NCBI GenBank assembly: GCA_051252005.1
Contig: JBPOEZ010000001.1
Location: forward strand, 124,001-188,000
Reading direction: 5' to 3'
Source of the DNA: JACOMS01 sp051252005
Lineage (GTDB): Bacteria; Pseudomonadota; Alphaproteobacteria; Caulobacterales; Maricaulaceae
Length of the DNA: 64,000 nucleotides
Shown here piece after piece: positions 42,697 through 51,235 of the stretch. The notes under the pieces were generated by a model, which had not been told where the DNA came from, did no database searches, and saw only the letters and a program-made list of their open reading frames with translations. The translations under genes were made by a program, and so were the position numbers. The first letter of the stretch is position 1, and the number at the start of each line of letters is the position of its first letter.

Positions 42697-44268
42697 TTAC
42701 TCCGCAGCCTCTTGGGGTTCAGTCCAGCGCAGGACGGGTTTGCGTGCCGCCTGTGTTTCGTCGAGGCGGCGCATGGGGGCGTGCATCGGCGCGGCTTTGA
42801 ACATATCAGCTTCGCCCGCTTTGGCCCGTTCAGCAAGGCTACGCATAGACCCAATGAAGCGGTCCATTTCGCCTTTGGATTCGGACTCCGTCGGTTCGAT
42901 CAACATTGCGCCGTGAACAACAAGCGGGAAATACATGGTCATAGGGTGGTAGCCCTCATCGATCATGGCCTTGGCGAAATCGAGCGTATCGACGCCTGTG
43001 TCTTTAAGGAAGCTATCGTCAAACAAAGCTTCGTGCATGCAAGTGCCAGGGAAGGCGACACTCATCACATCTGAGAGTGAGGCTTGGACATAGTTGGCGT
43101 TAAGCACCGCGTCTTCTGTGGCTTGCTTAAGCCCGTCAGAGCCGTGGCTCATCATATAGGTTAGCGCGCGGCTATACATACCCATCTGGCCGTGGAAGGC
43201 GCACATGCGGCCAAAGCTTGCTGCGCCTTCGCCCTCTTTTTCTTCAACCAAGCGGTAGCTATTTTTGTCTTTTACAACAAATGGCAATGGCGCGTAATCT
43301 TTGAGCGCATCAGACAGGACAGTCGGGCCAGAACCCGGCCCGCCGCCGCCGTGAGGTGTAGAGAACGTCTTGTGCAGGTTCAGGTGCATAGCGTCGACAC
43401 CGAGATCGCCGGGGCGTACGCGGCCAACAAGGGCGTTAAAGTTCGCGCCGTCACAGTAGAAATAACCGCCAACTGAGTGAATTAATTCTGCGATTTCGAC
43501 AATGTCACGCTCGAACAATCCGCATGTATTGGGATTAGTCAGCATGATACCGGCAACATCATTTGATGCGCCTGGCTCGCCAAGTTTTTCTTTAAGCGCG
43601 GCAAGGTTGACGCGGCCATCACCGCTTGCCGGAATTTCATCGACGGTAAAACCACACTGCACGGCAGTGGCCGGGTTCGTACCATGAGCGCTTTCGGGCA
43701 CAAGCACGCGGCGTTTATGAGTGTGGCCGTCGGCGTCAAGACGCGCGCGAATAGCCATCATTCCGCAAAGCTCGCCGTGGGCGCCGGCTTTGGGCGTAAG
43801 GGCTACAGCGGGCATGCCCGTCAGGGTCATGATCCAATGGGAGAGCTGATGCATCAGCTCTAGCGCGCCTTGGACGGTGCTTTGCGGTTGATAGGGGTGC
43901 ACATCGGCGAAGCCGGGCATACGCGCGACTTTTTCGTTCAGGCGCGGATTGTGTTTCATCGTGCAAGAACCAAGCGGATAAACGCCGAGGTCAATCGCGT
44001 AGTTCTTTTGCGACAGGCGCACATAGTGACGCATGGTTTCCGGCTCGGTCAGGCCAGGAAGACCGATTTCGCCTGTGCGGGCTTGATTGCCGAGGCGCGA
44101 CGCGCGGCCTTTGGGCTCGGGAAGGTCAACACCTGTGCGGCGCGGTGTCCCGACTTCAAAGATCAGCTTTTCAGCTTGCGAAAGGCCTTTATTGCCCGAA
44201 AAAGACGGGCGGATGTTTGCATTGGCCGCGACAGGAGATGTCGGGCGTCCTTGTGAATTCATGCTCAT
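42697..44268 (-). CDS. gcvPB: Glycine dehydrogenase (decarboxylating) subunit 2
   Basis: A 523-residue P-protein beta subunit, the PLP-carrying half of the split glycine decarboxylase. The PLP lysine lies in LNLHKTFSTPHGGGGPGSGP. It decarboxylates glycine and passes the aminomethyl group to the lipoyl arm of GcvH. Both P-protein subunits are present in the same operon. It overlaps the cupin gene by four bases. Residues 190-260 also show the conserved ESAHGTNPATA block. Confidence 0.96.
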   Translation of the reverse strand: MSMNSQGRPTSPVAANANIRPSFSGNKGLSQAEKLIFEVGTPRRTGVDLPEPKGRASRLGNQARTGEIGLPGLTEPETMRHYVRLSQKNYAIDLGVYPLGSCTMKHNPRLNEKVARMPGFADVHPYQPQSTVQGALELMHQLSHWIMTLTGMPAVALTPKAGAHGELCGMMAIRARLDADGHTHKRRVLVPESAHGTNPATAVQCGFTVDEIPASGDGRVNLAALKEKLGEPGASNDVAGIMLTNPNTCGLFERDIVEIAELIHSVGGYFYCDGANFNALVGRVRPGDLGVDAMHLNLHKTFSTPHGGGGPGSGPTVLSDALKDYAPLPFVVKDKNSYRLVEEKEGEGAASFGRMCAFHGQMGMYSRALTYMMSHGSDGLKQATEDAVLNANYVQASLSDVMSVAFPGTCMHEALFDDSFLKDTGVDTLDFAKAMIDEGYHPMTMYFPLVVHGAMLIEPTESESKGEMDRFIGSMRSLAERAKAGEADMFKAAPMHAPMRRLDETQAARKPVLRWTEPQEAAE

Positions 44269-44603
44269 AATGTGGGCTCCTTTTTGGAGAAGTAGACGAG
44301 AACGGAGAGGTCCTCTGTAATGTCGTGGAAACGGTGGCCGATTTTGGCTTTGACGAAAATAGAGTCGCCGGCTTTGACGTTGGATTCTACGCCGTCCGCT
44401 GTGAACTTCGCGCGGCCAGAGATAATGAAATACATTTCGTCCAGATCGTGCGGAGATTGCATATCAACGCTACCTGCAGGAAGCTGATATAGTTCCGCCG
44501 TCATCGCGTCATTATCAAGAAAGATATGAAACGGGCGGCCATCTTTTCCGATTTCGGATTTCAGATTAGCAAGGGGCCAGACGTTTTGGGTAAGATGGTT
44601 CAC
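44265..44603 (-). CDS. Small cupin protein between the P-protein subunits
   Basis: A 112-residue single cupin domain. The region PHDLDEMYFIISGRAKF, with GDSIFVKAKIGHRFHDI later, is the two-motif cupin pattern, though one expected His of the first motif is not evident. The substrate is unknown. It is embedded between gcvPA and gcvPB with exact four-base overlaps on both sides, so it is translated with them, and a role in the glycine-cleavage system or in protecting it is plausible but unproven. Confidence 0.8.
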   Translation of the reverse strand: MNHLTQNVWPLANLKSEIGKDGRPFHIFLDNDAMTAELYQLPAGSVDMQSPHDLDEMYFIISGRAKFTADGVESNVKAGDSIFVKAKIGHRFHDITEDLSVLVYFSKKEPTL

Positions 44604-45940
44604 GCAAGAACCTCAGCAAGGGCCTCGCCAAACTCATGCATATCCTCGTCGCTTGCGGTTTCTGTAACGCAGACGAGGAGCAGGTCTTCGAGCGCGCCGT
44701 GGGCGATGCGAGAGACGGGGACGCCGCCGAGAATGTTTTTCGCGGCGAGGACATCGACGACGTCTGCTGCGTTTTTATTCAGGCGAACCGTGAACTCATT
44801 AAAGAAGGTATCATTGATGACTTCCGCGCCGTCTATGCCGTCTATGATGTCGGCCATATGGCACGCGCCTTCATGATTGAGCGCCGCGAGTTTTTTAAGG
44901 CCCGCATCGCCTAGGAGCGTCATATGAATGGTGAATGCGAGGCAACACAGACCGGAGTTGGTACAGATGTTTGATGTCGCTTTTTCGCGGCGGATATGTT
45001 GTTCGCGTGTGGACAGCGTTAGGACAAAACCACGCTCGCCGTTTGCGTCTACGGTTTCGCCGCAGACCCGGCCTGGCATCTGCCGCACAAGCTTTTGGCG
45101 GCAAGCAAACAGGCCGACGTGAGGTCCGCCAAAGTTCAGACCAACGCCGACGCCTTGGCCTTCGCCGACAACAATATCCGCGCCTTGTTCGCCGGGGGAT
45201 TTAATTGCGCCGAGGGCTACGACTTCGGTGAAGACGGCGATGAGCAGCGCTTTATGGGCGTGGGCTTTTTCCGCGATTGGGGCGAGGTCGACGATTTCGC
45301 CGAACACGTTGGGGGACTGGACAACCACACAGGCGGTTTCGTCTGTGATCATATCAAGGACAGACATATCTGCGCCGAACTCCGGCGTGACTTCGTTGAT
45401 CTGTATATCGAGCGTTTTACAAACGGTTTGCGTGGCGGCGGCATAGTGAGGATGCAGACCGGGCGCGAGGATCGCTTTGGTTTTGCGCGTCACGCGCTTG
45501 GCCATCACAACCGCTTCGGCGCAGGCGGTGGAGCCGTCATACATAGAGGCGTTGGCCACATCCATGCCCGTCAGAAGTGCGACTTGGGATTGGAATTCAA
45601 AGAGCGTTTGCAGCGTACCTTGACTAATTTCAGGCTGATAAGGCGTGTAGGCTGTCAAGAATTCAGAGCGCTGAATTAAATGATCGACGGTGGCCGGAAT
45701 ATGGTGCTTATATGCGCCCGCGCCGCAGAAGAACGGAACAGAGCCTGCGGAGATAGACTTATTCGACAGCCGCGCCATGTGCCGCTCGACCTGCGCTTCT
45801 GTCTGGTGCGTTGGCAAGTCAATGAGGCCGGATAGGCGGGCACTTCTGGGCACGTCCTCGAATAAGGCATCAATAGTATCGACGCCGACAACGTCCAGCA
45901 TGGCCTTCCGGTCATTATTATTTAAAGGGAGGTAACGCAT
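44600..45940 (-). CDS. gcvPA: Glycine dehydrogenase (decarboxylating) subunit 1
   Basis: A 446-residue P-protein alpha subunit, the partner of gcvPB. It has the typical MRYLPLNNNDRKAMLDVVG start and the PSFIFCGAGAYKHHIPATVD-like glycine-site region (FFCGAGAYKHHIP at about 70-82). It follows the PaiB-like gene with no gap and overlaps the cupin by four bases. Confidence 0.95.
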   Translation of the reverse strand: MRYLPLNNNDRKAMLDVVGVDTIDALFEDVPRSARLSGLIDLPTHQTEAQVERHMARLSNKSISAGSVPFFCGAGAYKHHIPATVDHLIQRSEFLTAYTPYQPEISQGTLQTLFEFQSQVALLTGMDVANASMYDGSTACAEAVVMAKRVTRKTKAILAPGLHPHYAAATQTVCKTLDIQINEVTPEFGADMSVLDMITDETACVVVQSPNVFGEIVDLAPIAEKAHAHKALLIAVFTEVVALGAIKSPGEQGADIVVGEGQGVGVGLNFGGPHVGLFACRQKLVRQMPGRVCGETVDANGERGFVLTLSTREQHIRREKATSNICTNSGLCCLAFTIHMTLLGDAGLKKLAALNHEGACHMADIIDGIDGAEVINDTFFNEFTVRLNKNAADVVDVLAAKNILGGVPVSRIAHGALEDLLLVCVTETASDEDMHEFGEALAEVLA

Positions 45941-46570
45941 TTAATTGTCCTCTTTTATCATGTCTTGCGCCATTGCCTGTTCGGACGCATGGGGCGAGTT
46001 TTGAAGCGCAGCGATGACGCCTTGCTTGTCTTCTGTTGATTTATTTTGGCTGAGCTTTTTAACATGGGTGATGCGGTCTATCGTCAGGCGAAAGCCGACA
46101 ATCCCGCGAGAGAGTTTGGCAATGTAATCGGCGGGTGCGTCAGAGATTTGCCACGGATCTGCGCGGCCCGATTCCATCTGGTTTGTCAGCGCGTCGATAT
46201 AGGGCATCATGGCATCAGGCTGTGTCTCAAGGGCGATCGTTCCGCAGATTTCTACTGCTGCATAATTCCATGTCGGGACGGCGCGGCCATGTTCGTGCTT
46301 TGAGGCATAAAAAGACGGGGAAATATAGGCGTCACTGCCTTTGAAAATGGCAACGGCTTTGCTTGCGCCGCTTTGCGCGGCTTTCCAAAATGGGTTCGCG
46401 CGCGCGACATGGCCGAGAAGGGCTGTGCCTGTATCATTCAAAACCAATGGAACGTGGGCGCTCACAGGGCCGTCCTCGCCGTTGACTACAACAACGCCAA
46501 ACGGATAGGCGGCAACAAAAGCCAAAGAGGCTTGCCGGTCATCCAGTCTGAAGAAAGGTGTTGGGTCCAT
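45941..46570 (-). CDS. PaiB-like FMN-binding protein
   Basis: A 209-residue protein of the FMN-binding negative transcriptional regulator family (PaiB of Bacillus). The NPFWKAA, YISPSFYASK and VPTWNYAAVEICG segments are typical of the split-barrel flavin fold. The C-terminal tail carries a charged helix. Real DNA-binding activity is doubtful in this family; it may be an oxidoreductase. I chose ATG at 46570 (MDPTPFF); ATGs at 46585 and 46609 would give 5-13 extra residues and overlap the preceding tiny frame. It joins gcvPA with no gap. Confidence 0.85.
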   Translation of the reverse strand: MDPTPFFRLDDRQASLAFVAAYPFGVVVVNGEDGPVSAHVPLVLNDTGTALLGHVARANPFWKAAQSGASKAVAIFKGSDAYISPSFYASKHEHGRAVPTWNYAAVEICGTIALETQPDAMMPYIDALTNQMESGRADPWQISDAPADYIAKLSRGIVGFRLTIDRITHVKKLSQNKSTEDKQGVIAALQNSPHASEQAMAQDMIKEDN

Positions 46571-46574
46571 AGGG

Positions 46575-46667
46575 TTAGAATCCATCTTTCTTATGGATAA
46601 TGACGGCATTCAATACCACGCGGCGATCATTTAAATTTATGTCGAGGCAGCGCATCTCAGTATCCAT
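46575..46667 (-). CDS. Possible micro-gene, 30 residues
   Basis: An ATG starts immediately after the TAA of the 55-residue gene (TAA then ATG), and its stop lies four bases before the PaiB ATG. The 30-residue product (MRCLDINLNDRRVVLNAV near its middle) matches no known family. The only evidence is its exact fit in the operon; it could be a chance frame. Confidence 0.2.
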   Translation of the reverse strand: MDTEMRCLDINLNDRRVVLNAVIIHKKDGF

Positions 46668-46835
46668 TTAGATTTCTAATTTTTTAAAGATTAAAAAAGC
46701 AGGGTATGCTGACAGCAATAGTCCTAATATTATAGACCCCTCAGCACCTGTGACTGTTTGGAAAAGGAAATAACTTAAAGAGGATCCGGCAAGTAGCACA
46801 ATCAGTGCGGCGATGCCTCCAAAGCTGTCAAACAT
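46668..46835 (-). CDS. Small membrane protein next to gcvH, 55 residues
   Basis: Starts with ATG two bases after the gcvH stop. The product has two hydrophobic helices (about 6-26 and 34-50) and ends KKLEI. No known family. The tight spacing and membrane-protein composition support a real gene. No ribosome site is obvious, so translation may depend on coupling to gcvH. Confidence 0.55.
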   Translation of the reverse strand: MFDSFGGIAALIVLLAGSSLSYFLFQTVTGAEGSIILGLLLSAYPAFLIFKKLEI

Positions 46836-46837
46836 GC

Positions 46838-47209
46838 CTATAGCCCGTCGCAGTAAGTCTTATAAGCCGCTTCGTCCATGAGTGCTTCAAGCTCTGAGGC
46901 GTCCGCGATTTTCATTTTGTAGAACCAACCGTCGCCGTCTGCAGAGGCGTTGACGGTTTCCGGCGCGTCTTCAAGGGCTTCGTTGACAGAGGTAACTTCG
47001 CCCGCAACAGGCGCGTAGACTTCTGAGGCGGCTTTAACGGATTCGACCACGGCGGCTTCGTCGCCCTTGCTCATCTCTTTGCCAACATCTGGAAGTTCAA
47101 CAAACACAACATCGCCGAGCTGTCCGGCGGCGTAAGGGCTAATCCCAACTGTGCCAGTGTCGCCGTCGATTGTAATCCATTCGTGGTCTTCTGTGAAATA
47201 AGTGCTCAT
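46838..47209 (-). CDS. gcvH: Glycine cleavage system H protein
   Basis: A 123-residue lipoyl-carrier protein. The lipoylated lysine is Lys59 in EAAVVESVKAASEVYAPV (about 51-68). It shuttles the aminomethyl group between P-protein, T-protein and L-protein. gcvT lies 2 nt upstream. Confidence 0.97.
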   Translation of the reverse strand: MSTYFTEDHEWITIDGDTGTVGISPYAAGQLGDVVFVELPDVGKEMSKGDEAAVVESVKAASEVYAPVAGEVTSVNEALEDAPETVNASADGDGWFYKMKIADASELEALMDEAAYKTYCDGL

Positions 47210-47211
47210 GG

Positions 47212-48351
47212 TTAGGCTCCTCGGTAATATGTATGGGGGACGAAAGGTAATTTTGAAATTTGGGCAGGGCGGGCTTTCCCGCGCACAATTAATTGCACAG
47301 GCGTTCCGGCTTTGGTGAATTTTCGGGCGACGTAACCCATGGCGACAGGGCCGCCTGCAGAGGGGCCGAAGCCGCCGGATGTTATCTCGCCGATCGTGTT
47401 GCCGTCCATGTCTTGAATTTCAGTATGCTCGCGCGCAGGGGCGCGGCCTTCTGGCTGTATGCCGACAAGACGCTTGGTGGATTTGTCCGCTATATCAGCG
47501 GCGACGCGGGCCGCGCCGAGATAGTCACAACCACTGCGGCGATGTTTTTGTATGGACCAAAACAGTCCGGCCTCAATCGGGGAGACTGACGTATCAATAT
47601 CGTGGCCGTAAAGACAAAGCCCGGCTTCAAGGCGGAGGCTATCGCGCGCGCCAAGACCAATCGGCTCGACATCAGGATGGGCGAGCAAAAGATTGGTGAG
47701 TTCGGCGACGTCGTCATGCTTGACAGAAATTTCGTATCCGTCTTCGCCCGTATAGCCGGAGCGAGAGATATGCACCCAAATCGTTTGTGTTAGGGGTAAG
47801 TCTGTGTGCGTCATGAATGTCAGGTCTTTGACGGCTGGGTTCATAGCGGCCAAAACGTCTACGGCCTTCGGGCCTTGCAGGGCAATGAGCGAGAGCGTGT
47901 CGTCCGCTTCGTCCAGTTTCACATTGGCGGGTAGGTGCTTTTGCATATGAGCGAAGTCATCTGCTTTACATCCCGCATTGACGACCAAATATAATTTGTG
48001 GGTGTGGCCTTGAAAGCCAAGGCGGGAGATCATGAGGTCATCGAGGATGCCGCCGTCTTCGTTCAGGAATTGTGAGTAGCGCTGCTGTCCAGGCTTAAGG
48101 CTTTGAATATCGGCAGGGACAAGTTTTTCTAAGGCTTTGGCGGCGGTTTCAAATGTACAGTCATCTGCGATCAGGAAGCACTGTCCCATATGAGAGACAT
48201 CAAAAAGCCCCGCTTTTTCGCGGGTGTGAAGATGCTCCCCGAGGACGCCCATAGGATATTGCACGGGCATATCGTAGCCGGCAAAAGGCACCATCTTCGC
48301 GCCAAGGGCGACATGTGTGTTGTAGAGCTTTGTTTTTAGCATTTCAGTCAC
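47212..48351 (-). CDS. gcvT: Aminomethyltransferase (glycine cleavage T protein)
   Basis: A 379-residue T-protein that transfers the methylene group to tetrahydrofolate with release of ammonia. Motifs MVPFAGYDMPVQYP and DVSHMGQ near the start and GYTGEDGYEI (about 200) and LRLEAGLCLYGHDID are intact. I chose GTG at 48351 (MTEMLKTKLYN), which follows AAGGTG; a longer frame from 48444 would read through the riboswitch. It heads the gcv operon. Confidence 0.94.
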   Translation of the reverse strand: MTEMLKTKLYNTHVALGAKMVPFAGYDMPVQYPMGVLGEHLHTREKAGLFDVSHMGQCFLIADDCTFETAAKALEKLVPADIQSLKPGQQRYSQFLNEDGGILDDLMISRLGFQGHTHKLYLVVNAGCKADDFAHMQKHLPANVKLDEADDTLSLIALQGPKAVDVLAAMNPAVKDLTFMTHTDLPLTQTIWVHISRSGYTGEDGYEISVKHDDVAELTNLLLAHPDVEPIGLGARDSLRLEAGLCLYGHDIDTSVSPIEAGLFWSIQKHRRSGCDYLGAARVAADIADKSTKRLVGIQPEGRAPAREHTEIQDMDGNTIGEITSGGFGPSAGGPVAMGYVARKFTKAGTPVQLIVRGKARPAQISKLPFVPHTYYRGA

Positions 48352-48394
48352 GGTACACCTTAATACGGCCCGAAAGGACCGCGTCATCAAATGC

Positions 48395-48590
48395 CGCCGC
48401 TGTCTCATTTGCCTGAGAGATTGATCCCGCGATGTCTCCATCACAGGGTTTACTCCTTCGGCGGAACGCTTGCGCGCTCTCTTTCCAGCTTTTTGCTTTC
48501 AAGCGGTCCTTGGGGCCTGAGCGTTTCCGGGGCGGTTGCGCCTTCGGCGACCGAGTGATTATTAACAATCACAAGGTACTCTCCCACTTG
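48395..48590 (-). promoter_or_regulatory. Tandem glycine riboswitch
   Basis: On the minus strand, aptamer 1 begins GTGGGAGAG, contains CCGAAGGCGCAA and ends CTCAGGCCCCAAGGACCGC. Aptamer 2 begins about AAAGAGAGCGC, contains GCCGAAGGAGTAA and ends CTCAGGCAAATGAGACAGC. The core CCGAAGG and CTCAGG elements of both copies match the glycine-riboswitch consensus. Downstream a six-pair hairpin CGGTCC-TTTC-GGGCCG (about 48366-48381) sits just before the AAGGTG ribosome site and is a likely expression platform. It controls the gcvT operon. Confidence 0.93.
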
Positions 48591-48671
48591 AAAGTGATGA
48601 GATTGAGTGGCGCAGAAAGACAAAAGAGTCAATGCGCTTGACCTTAAATTTTGATGCCACTAGTGCAGATT

Positions 48672-49604
48672 ATGACTGAAATAACTCCTCATGCATCTAC
48701 GCCTTCTCTCGCTCCTGTGCGGCTCATTATCATTTCTATCTTCCTAATAATCGTATGGGGAACTGCGTTTAATATGATTAGCGTGGCCGTGCAGTACATA
48801 GCGCCCATATGGCTTGTAGCATTTCGATGTATGCTAGCGTGTATTTTGATCACTGCTTATGTTCTGCATAAGGGGTACCAATTTCCGCCGCTTCGCGATG
48901 TACGGTGGCGGTGGTATTTCTTTCTGGCCATGAGCGGCATTGTCATACCGTTCTTTTTGACGGCGCAGGGTCAACAGAGTGTGGACAGCGGCGTTAGTGC
49001 TATACTTGTCGGGGCTATGCCGCTGATTACTATTATATTAGCGCATTTTTACGCGCATGAGCCGCTCAGCTGGCGTAAAGTTTTAGGGTTCGCGATTGGA
49101 TTCGGCGGCATCATATTGCTGTTCATGCCTCAAAATTTGAGCCTAGAGCTTATTGCGAATTGGCGCGCGCAGTCTTTGCTTTTACTTGCGGCGTTTTGCT
49201 ACGCCGTGACGACCGTTGTTGCTAAACGCGCGCCGGAAACGGCCTCCAGTCTTGGGGCTGCGATGATGATCTTTTGTGCAGCCATAGCTTCGCTCACGTG
49301 GGCGCTTTCGACGGGGCTTCCTGAAAACACGATCCCGCTAACGGGCTGGATCATGGTTGTCGGGCTTGCGACGGGGTCAACGGCCGTTGGAACGATATTA
49401 TATCTTTATGTCATTGACGTGGCTGGGCCGACAGTTCTGGCTCGGATCAATTATTTCCCGCCCGTTGCCGCCGTTGCGTTTGGAACGTTTTTTCTTAAAG
49501 AGGATTTCACGGTAAAAATGGCGGCGGCTTTTGCTGTAATCGTACTGGGCGTGATTATCAGTCGTTCGGGAAAACGCGCGCCCGCAATCGCCGAAACAGA
49601 GTAA
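48672..49604 (+). CDS. EamA/DMT-family exporter
   Basis: A 310-residue inner-membrane protein with ten hydrophobic helices and the two EamA repeats (about 20-145 and 165-300; FLIIVWGTAFNMI and GAMPLITIILAHFYAHEPLSW). Such proteins export amino acids or metabolites. I chose ATG at 48672; ATG at 48654 is possible, and no convincing ribosome site precedes either. It is divergent from the glycine-riboswitch operon, suggesting a metabolite-export role, but that link is only positional. Its 3' end overlaps the convergent acyltransferase by 47 nt. Confidence 0.85.
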   Translation: MTEITPHASTPSLAPVRLIIISIFLIIVWGTAFNMISVAVQYIAPIWLVAFRCMLACILITAYVLHKGYQFPPLRDVRWRWYFFLAMSGIVIPFFLTAQGQQSVDSGVSAILVGAMPLITIILAHFYAHEPLSWRKVLGFAIGFGGIILLFMPQNLSLELIANWRAQSLLLLAAFCYAVTTVVAKRAPETASSLGAAMMIFCAAIASLTWALSTGLPENTIPLTGWIMVVGLATGSTAVGTILYLYVIDVAGPTVLARINYFPPVAAVAFGTFFLKEDFTVKMAAAFAVIVLGVIISRSGKRAPAIAETE

Positions 49605-50625
49605 GCACCGGACGCTCAAAAACATACCAAAGCAGGGCAGAGACGGCGGTACTGCCCGCCAATAAAATGATGATTGCGACGATATTGTCCAAGGGTCCTT
49701 CGATTGCAAAGGGTCTCCATATATAGCCGAGTACGCTCAACGTTAAAATATGAGAGAGGTATAGCGAGTAGGACCAGTCACCGAATGTAGCTGACCATAC
49801 GGGAAGCGAAAACCCTTGCCGCTCAATGCCGGCGAGGCCGTAAACAATCAAGGCCCCCGGGATGCCGAAATACAGGACTCTTTCCCAGTTGGATGGATAA
49901 AACGTGCCTGGGAAGGCGGTCGCCAAATAATAAAAGCCGACACACCAAAGCGTTAGACCTATGATCAATGCCGGGGCACCTGCCGCGCCTTTGGTCTTAA
50001 TGAAGACCCATCCAGCTATAGCGCCCATGAAGAATTCGGCGGTGAGGGGGTGGAAGATCAAAGCCGTCTCAGGCGATAGCTCGCTCCAGCCTATGCGGTT
50101 CCCCAAAATAACAAATACCATCCAAACGGCGAGGCCAGGGACGAGTAGTTTACGGGGTAGTAAAAGCAGAAGTCCAAAGACAAGATAGAAATATAGCTCA
50201 TGGATCAATGTCCACGCGACTTTCAGCATGGGCAGAGTTTGATCCGGCCAAAGCAAGAGAGATTTAATGATAGATGTCTGTTCGGGGTCGAACGAAATTA
50301 TGCCCGGTTTAACCGTCCACGCCAAAAGCACGGCGAGGGCGATCAGCCAATAAATTGGAAATATGCGGCTAAGCCGCGCGAACCAAAAGCTGAGCGTGTT
50401 TTTTAGGGCGTGTTTGGCGTGCCACGTCACATAAACCATGATGAAGCCGGAAATGACAAAGAAGAGGTCAACGCCGCTTATGCCTAAGCGCGTGAAGTCG
50501 GGCAGTATGCTATCGCCGCCATGCTTGATTTCCATGGACGGTATATGCGTGAAGACAACCAATAATGCCGCGAGCCCGCGAAGGGTCTGTATGTTGGATA
50601 ATTTTAGCGGAGCGGGCGCGGTCAT
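49558..50625 (-). CDS. Acyltransferase 3 family membrane protein
   Basis: A 355-residue polytopic protein with about ten helices. The N-terminal LRGLAALLVVFTHIPS (15-30) and the FFVISGFIMVY region (about 54-64) are typical of acyltransferase 3 (OafA/NodX-like) enzymes, which O-acylate sugars of lipopolysaccharide or peptidoglycan. The His in FTHIPS is the expected catalytic residue. Acceptor unknown. The stop lies within the 3' end of the convergent DMT gene. It is just downstream of the F0 operon, separated by a terminator. Confidence 0.9.
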   Translation of the reverse strand: MTAPAPLKLSNIQTLRGLAALLVVFTHIPSMEIKHGGDSILPDFTRLGISGVDLFFVISGFIMVYVTWHAKHALKNTLSFWFARLSRIFPIYWLIALAVLLAWTVKPGIISFDPEQTSIIKSLLLWPDQTLPMLKVAWTLIHELYFYLVFGLLLLLPRKLLVPGLAVWMVFVILGNRIGWSELSPETALIFHPLTAEFFMGAIAGWVFIKTKGAAGAPALIIGLTLWCVGFYYLATAFPGTFYPSNWERVLYFGIPGALIVYGLAGIERQGFSLPVWSATFGDWSYSLYLSHILTLSVLGYIWRPFAIEGPLDNIVAIIILLAGSTAVSALLWYVFERPVLTLFRRLRARVFPND

Positions 50626-50642
50626 AATAGATTACATGTCAC

Positions 50643-50668
50643 AAAAAAAGCCCTCTCAAGGAAGGCTT
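50643..50668 (-). terminator. Rho-independent terminator of the atp operon
   Basis: On the minus strand AAGCCTTC-CTTGA-GAGGGCTT (eight pairs, one G-U) is followed by a T-run. It lies 30 bp past the atpF stop and just before the acyltransferase start. Confidence 0.85.
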
Positions 50669-50698
50669 AATTTATAAAGTTAATGTGTTTTTAAACGA

Positions 50699-51232
50699 TT
50701 AATTGAGCGTCTTGCCCATTTGCGAAATACCGTCAGCAACAATGCGCGTGTGATCAGCAGCTTTAAGGTTTGAGCGAAGCAGCGAGGACGCGGCTTCAAC
50801 AGCAATATCAGCGGCGCGGGCACGGACTTCTGCAAGGGCGTGGGCTTCGGCGGTCGCGATTTTGGCTTCGGCCATAGCAGCGCGGCGCTCAAGGCGTTCC
50901 GTCATGTCTTTTCTGGCCTTAGTCGCCATAATTTCGGCGTCATGACGGGCTTGCTTGACGATGTCTTCCGCTTGCTCTTCGGCTTCTTTTTGCTTGCGCT
51001 GATAAGAGGCGAGAAGCGTTTGAGCTTCTTCGCGAAGGCGGCGGGCTTCTTCAAGTTCGTCGCCAATCTTTGCGGCGCGGTCATCAAGGGCAGCCCCAAT
51101 AGTTTTGTGCGCGCCTTTCCACAATAAAACGGCGATGAATAACGCGACGCAGAGTACGATATAAAACCGTGCATCGATATAAAACGGTGTTCCGGCAGCG
51201 GCCTGCACTATTGAAGGTGGAATCAAAAACAT
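50699..51232 (-). CDS. atpF: ATP synthase F0 subunit b
   Basis: A 177-residue subunit: a short N-terminal region, one membrane helix (about 22-40), and a long charged coiled coil (about 50-150, EEARRLREEAQTLLASYQRK). With b' it forms the peripheral stalk that holds the F1 head. It is the last gene of the F0 operon and starts 3 nt after b'. Confidence 0.95.
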   Translation of the reverse strand: MFLIPPSIVQAAAGTPFYIDARFYIVLCVALFIAVLLWKGAHKTIGAALDDRAAKIGDELEEARRLREEAQTLLASYQRKQKEAEEQAEDIVKQARHDAEIMATKARKDMTERLERRAAMAEAKIATAEAHALAEVRARAADIAVEAASSLLRSNLKAADHTRIVADGISQMGKTLN

Positions 51233-51235
51233 GAT

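Noticed and set aside
48352..48444. N-terminal extension of GcvT
   Set aside because: The bases belong to the riboswitch and its expression platform.
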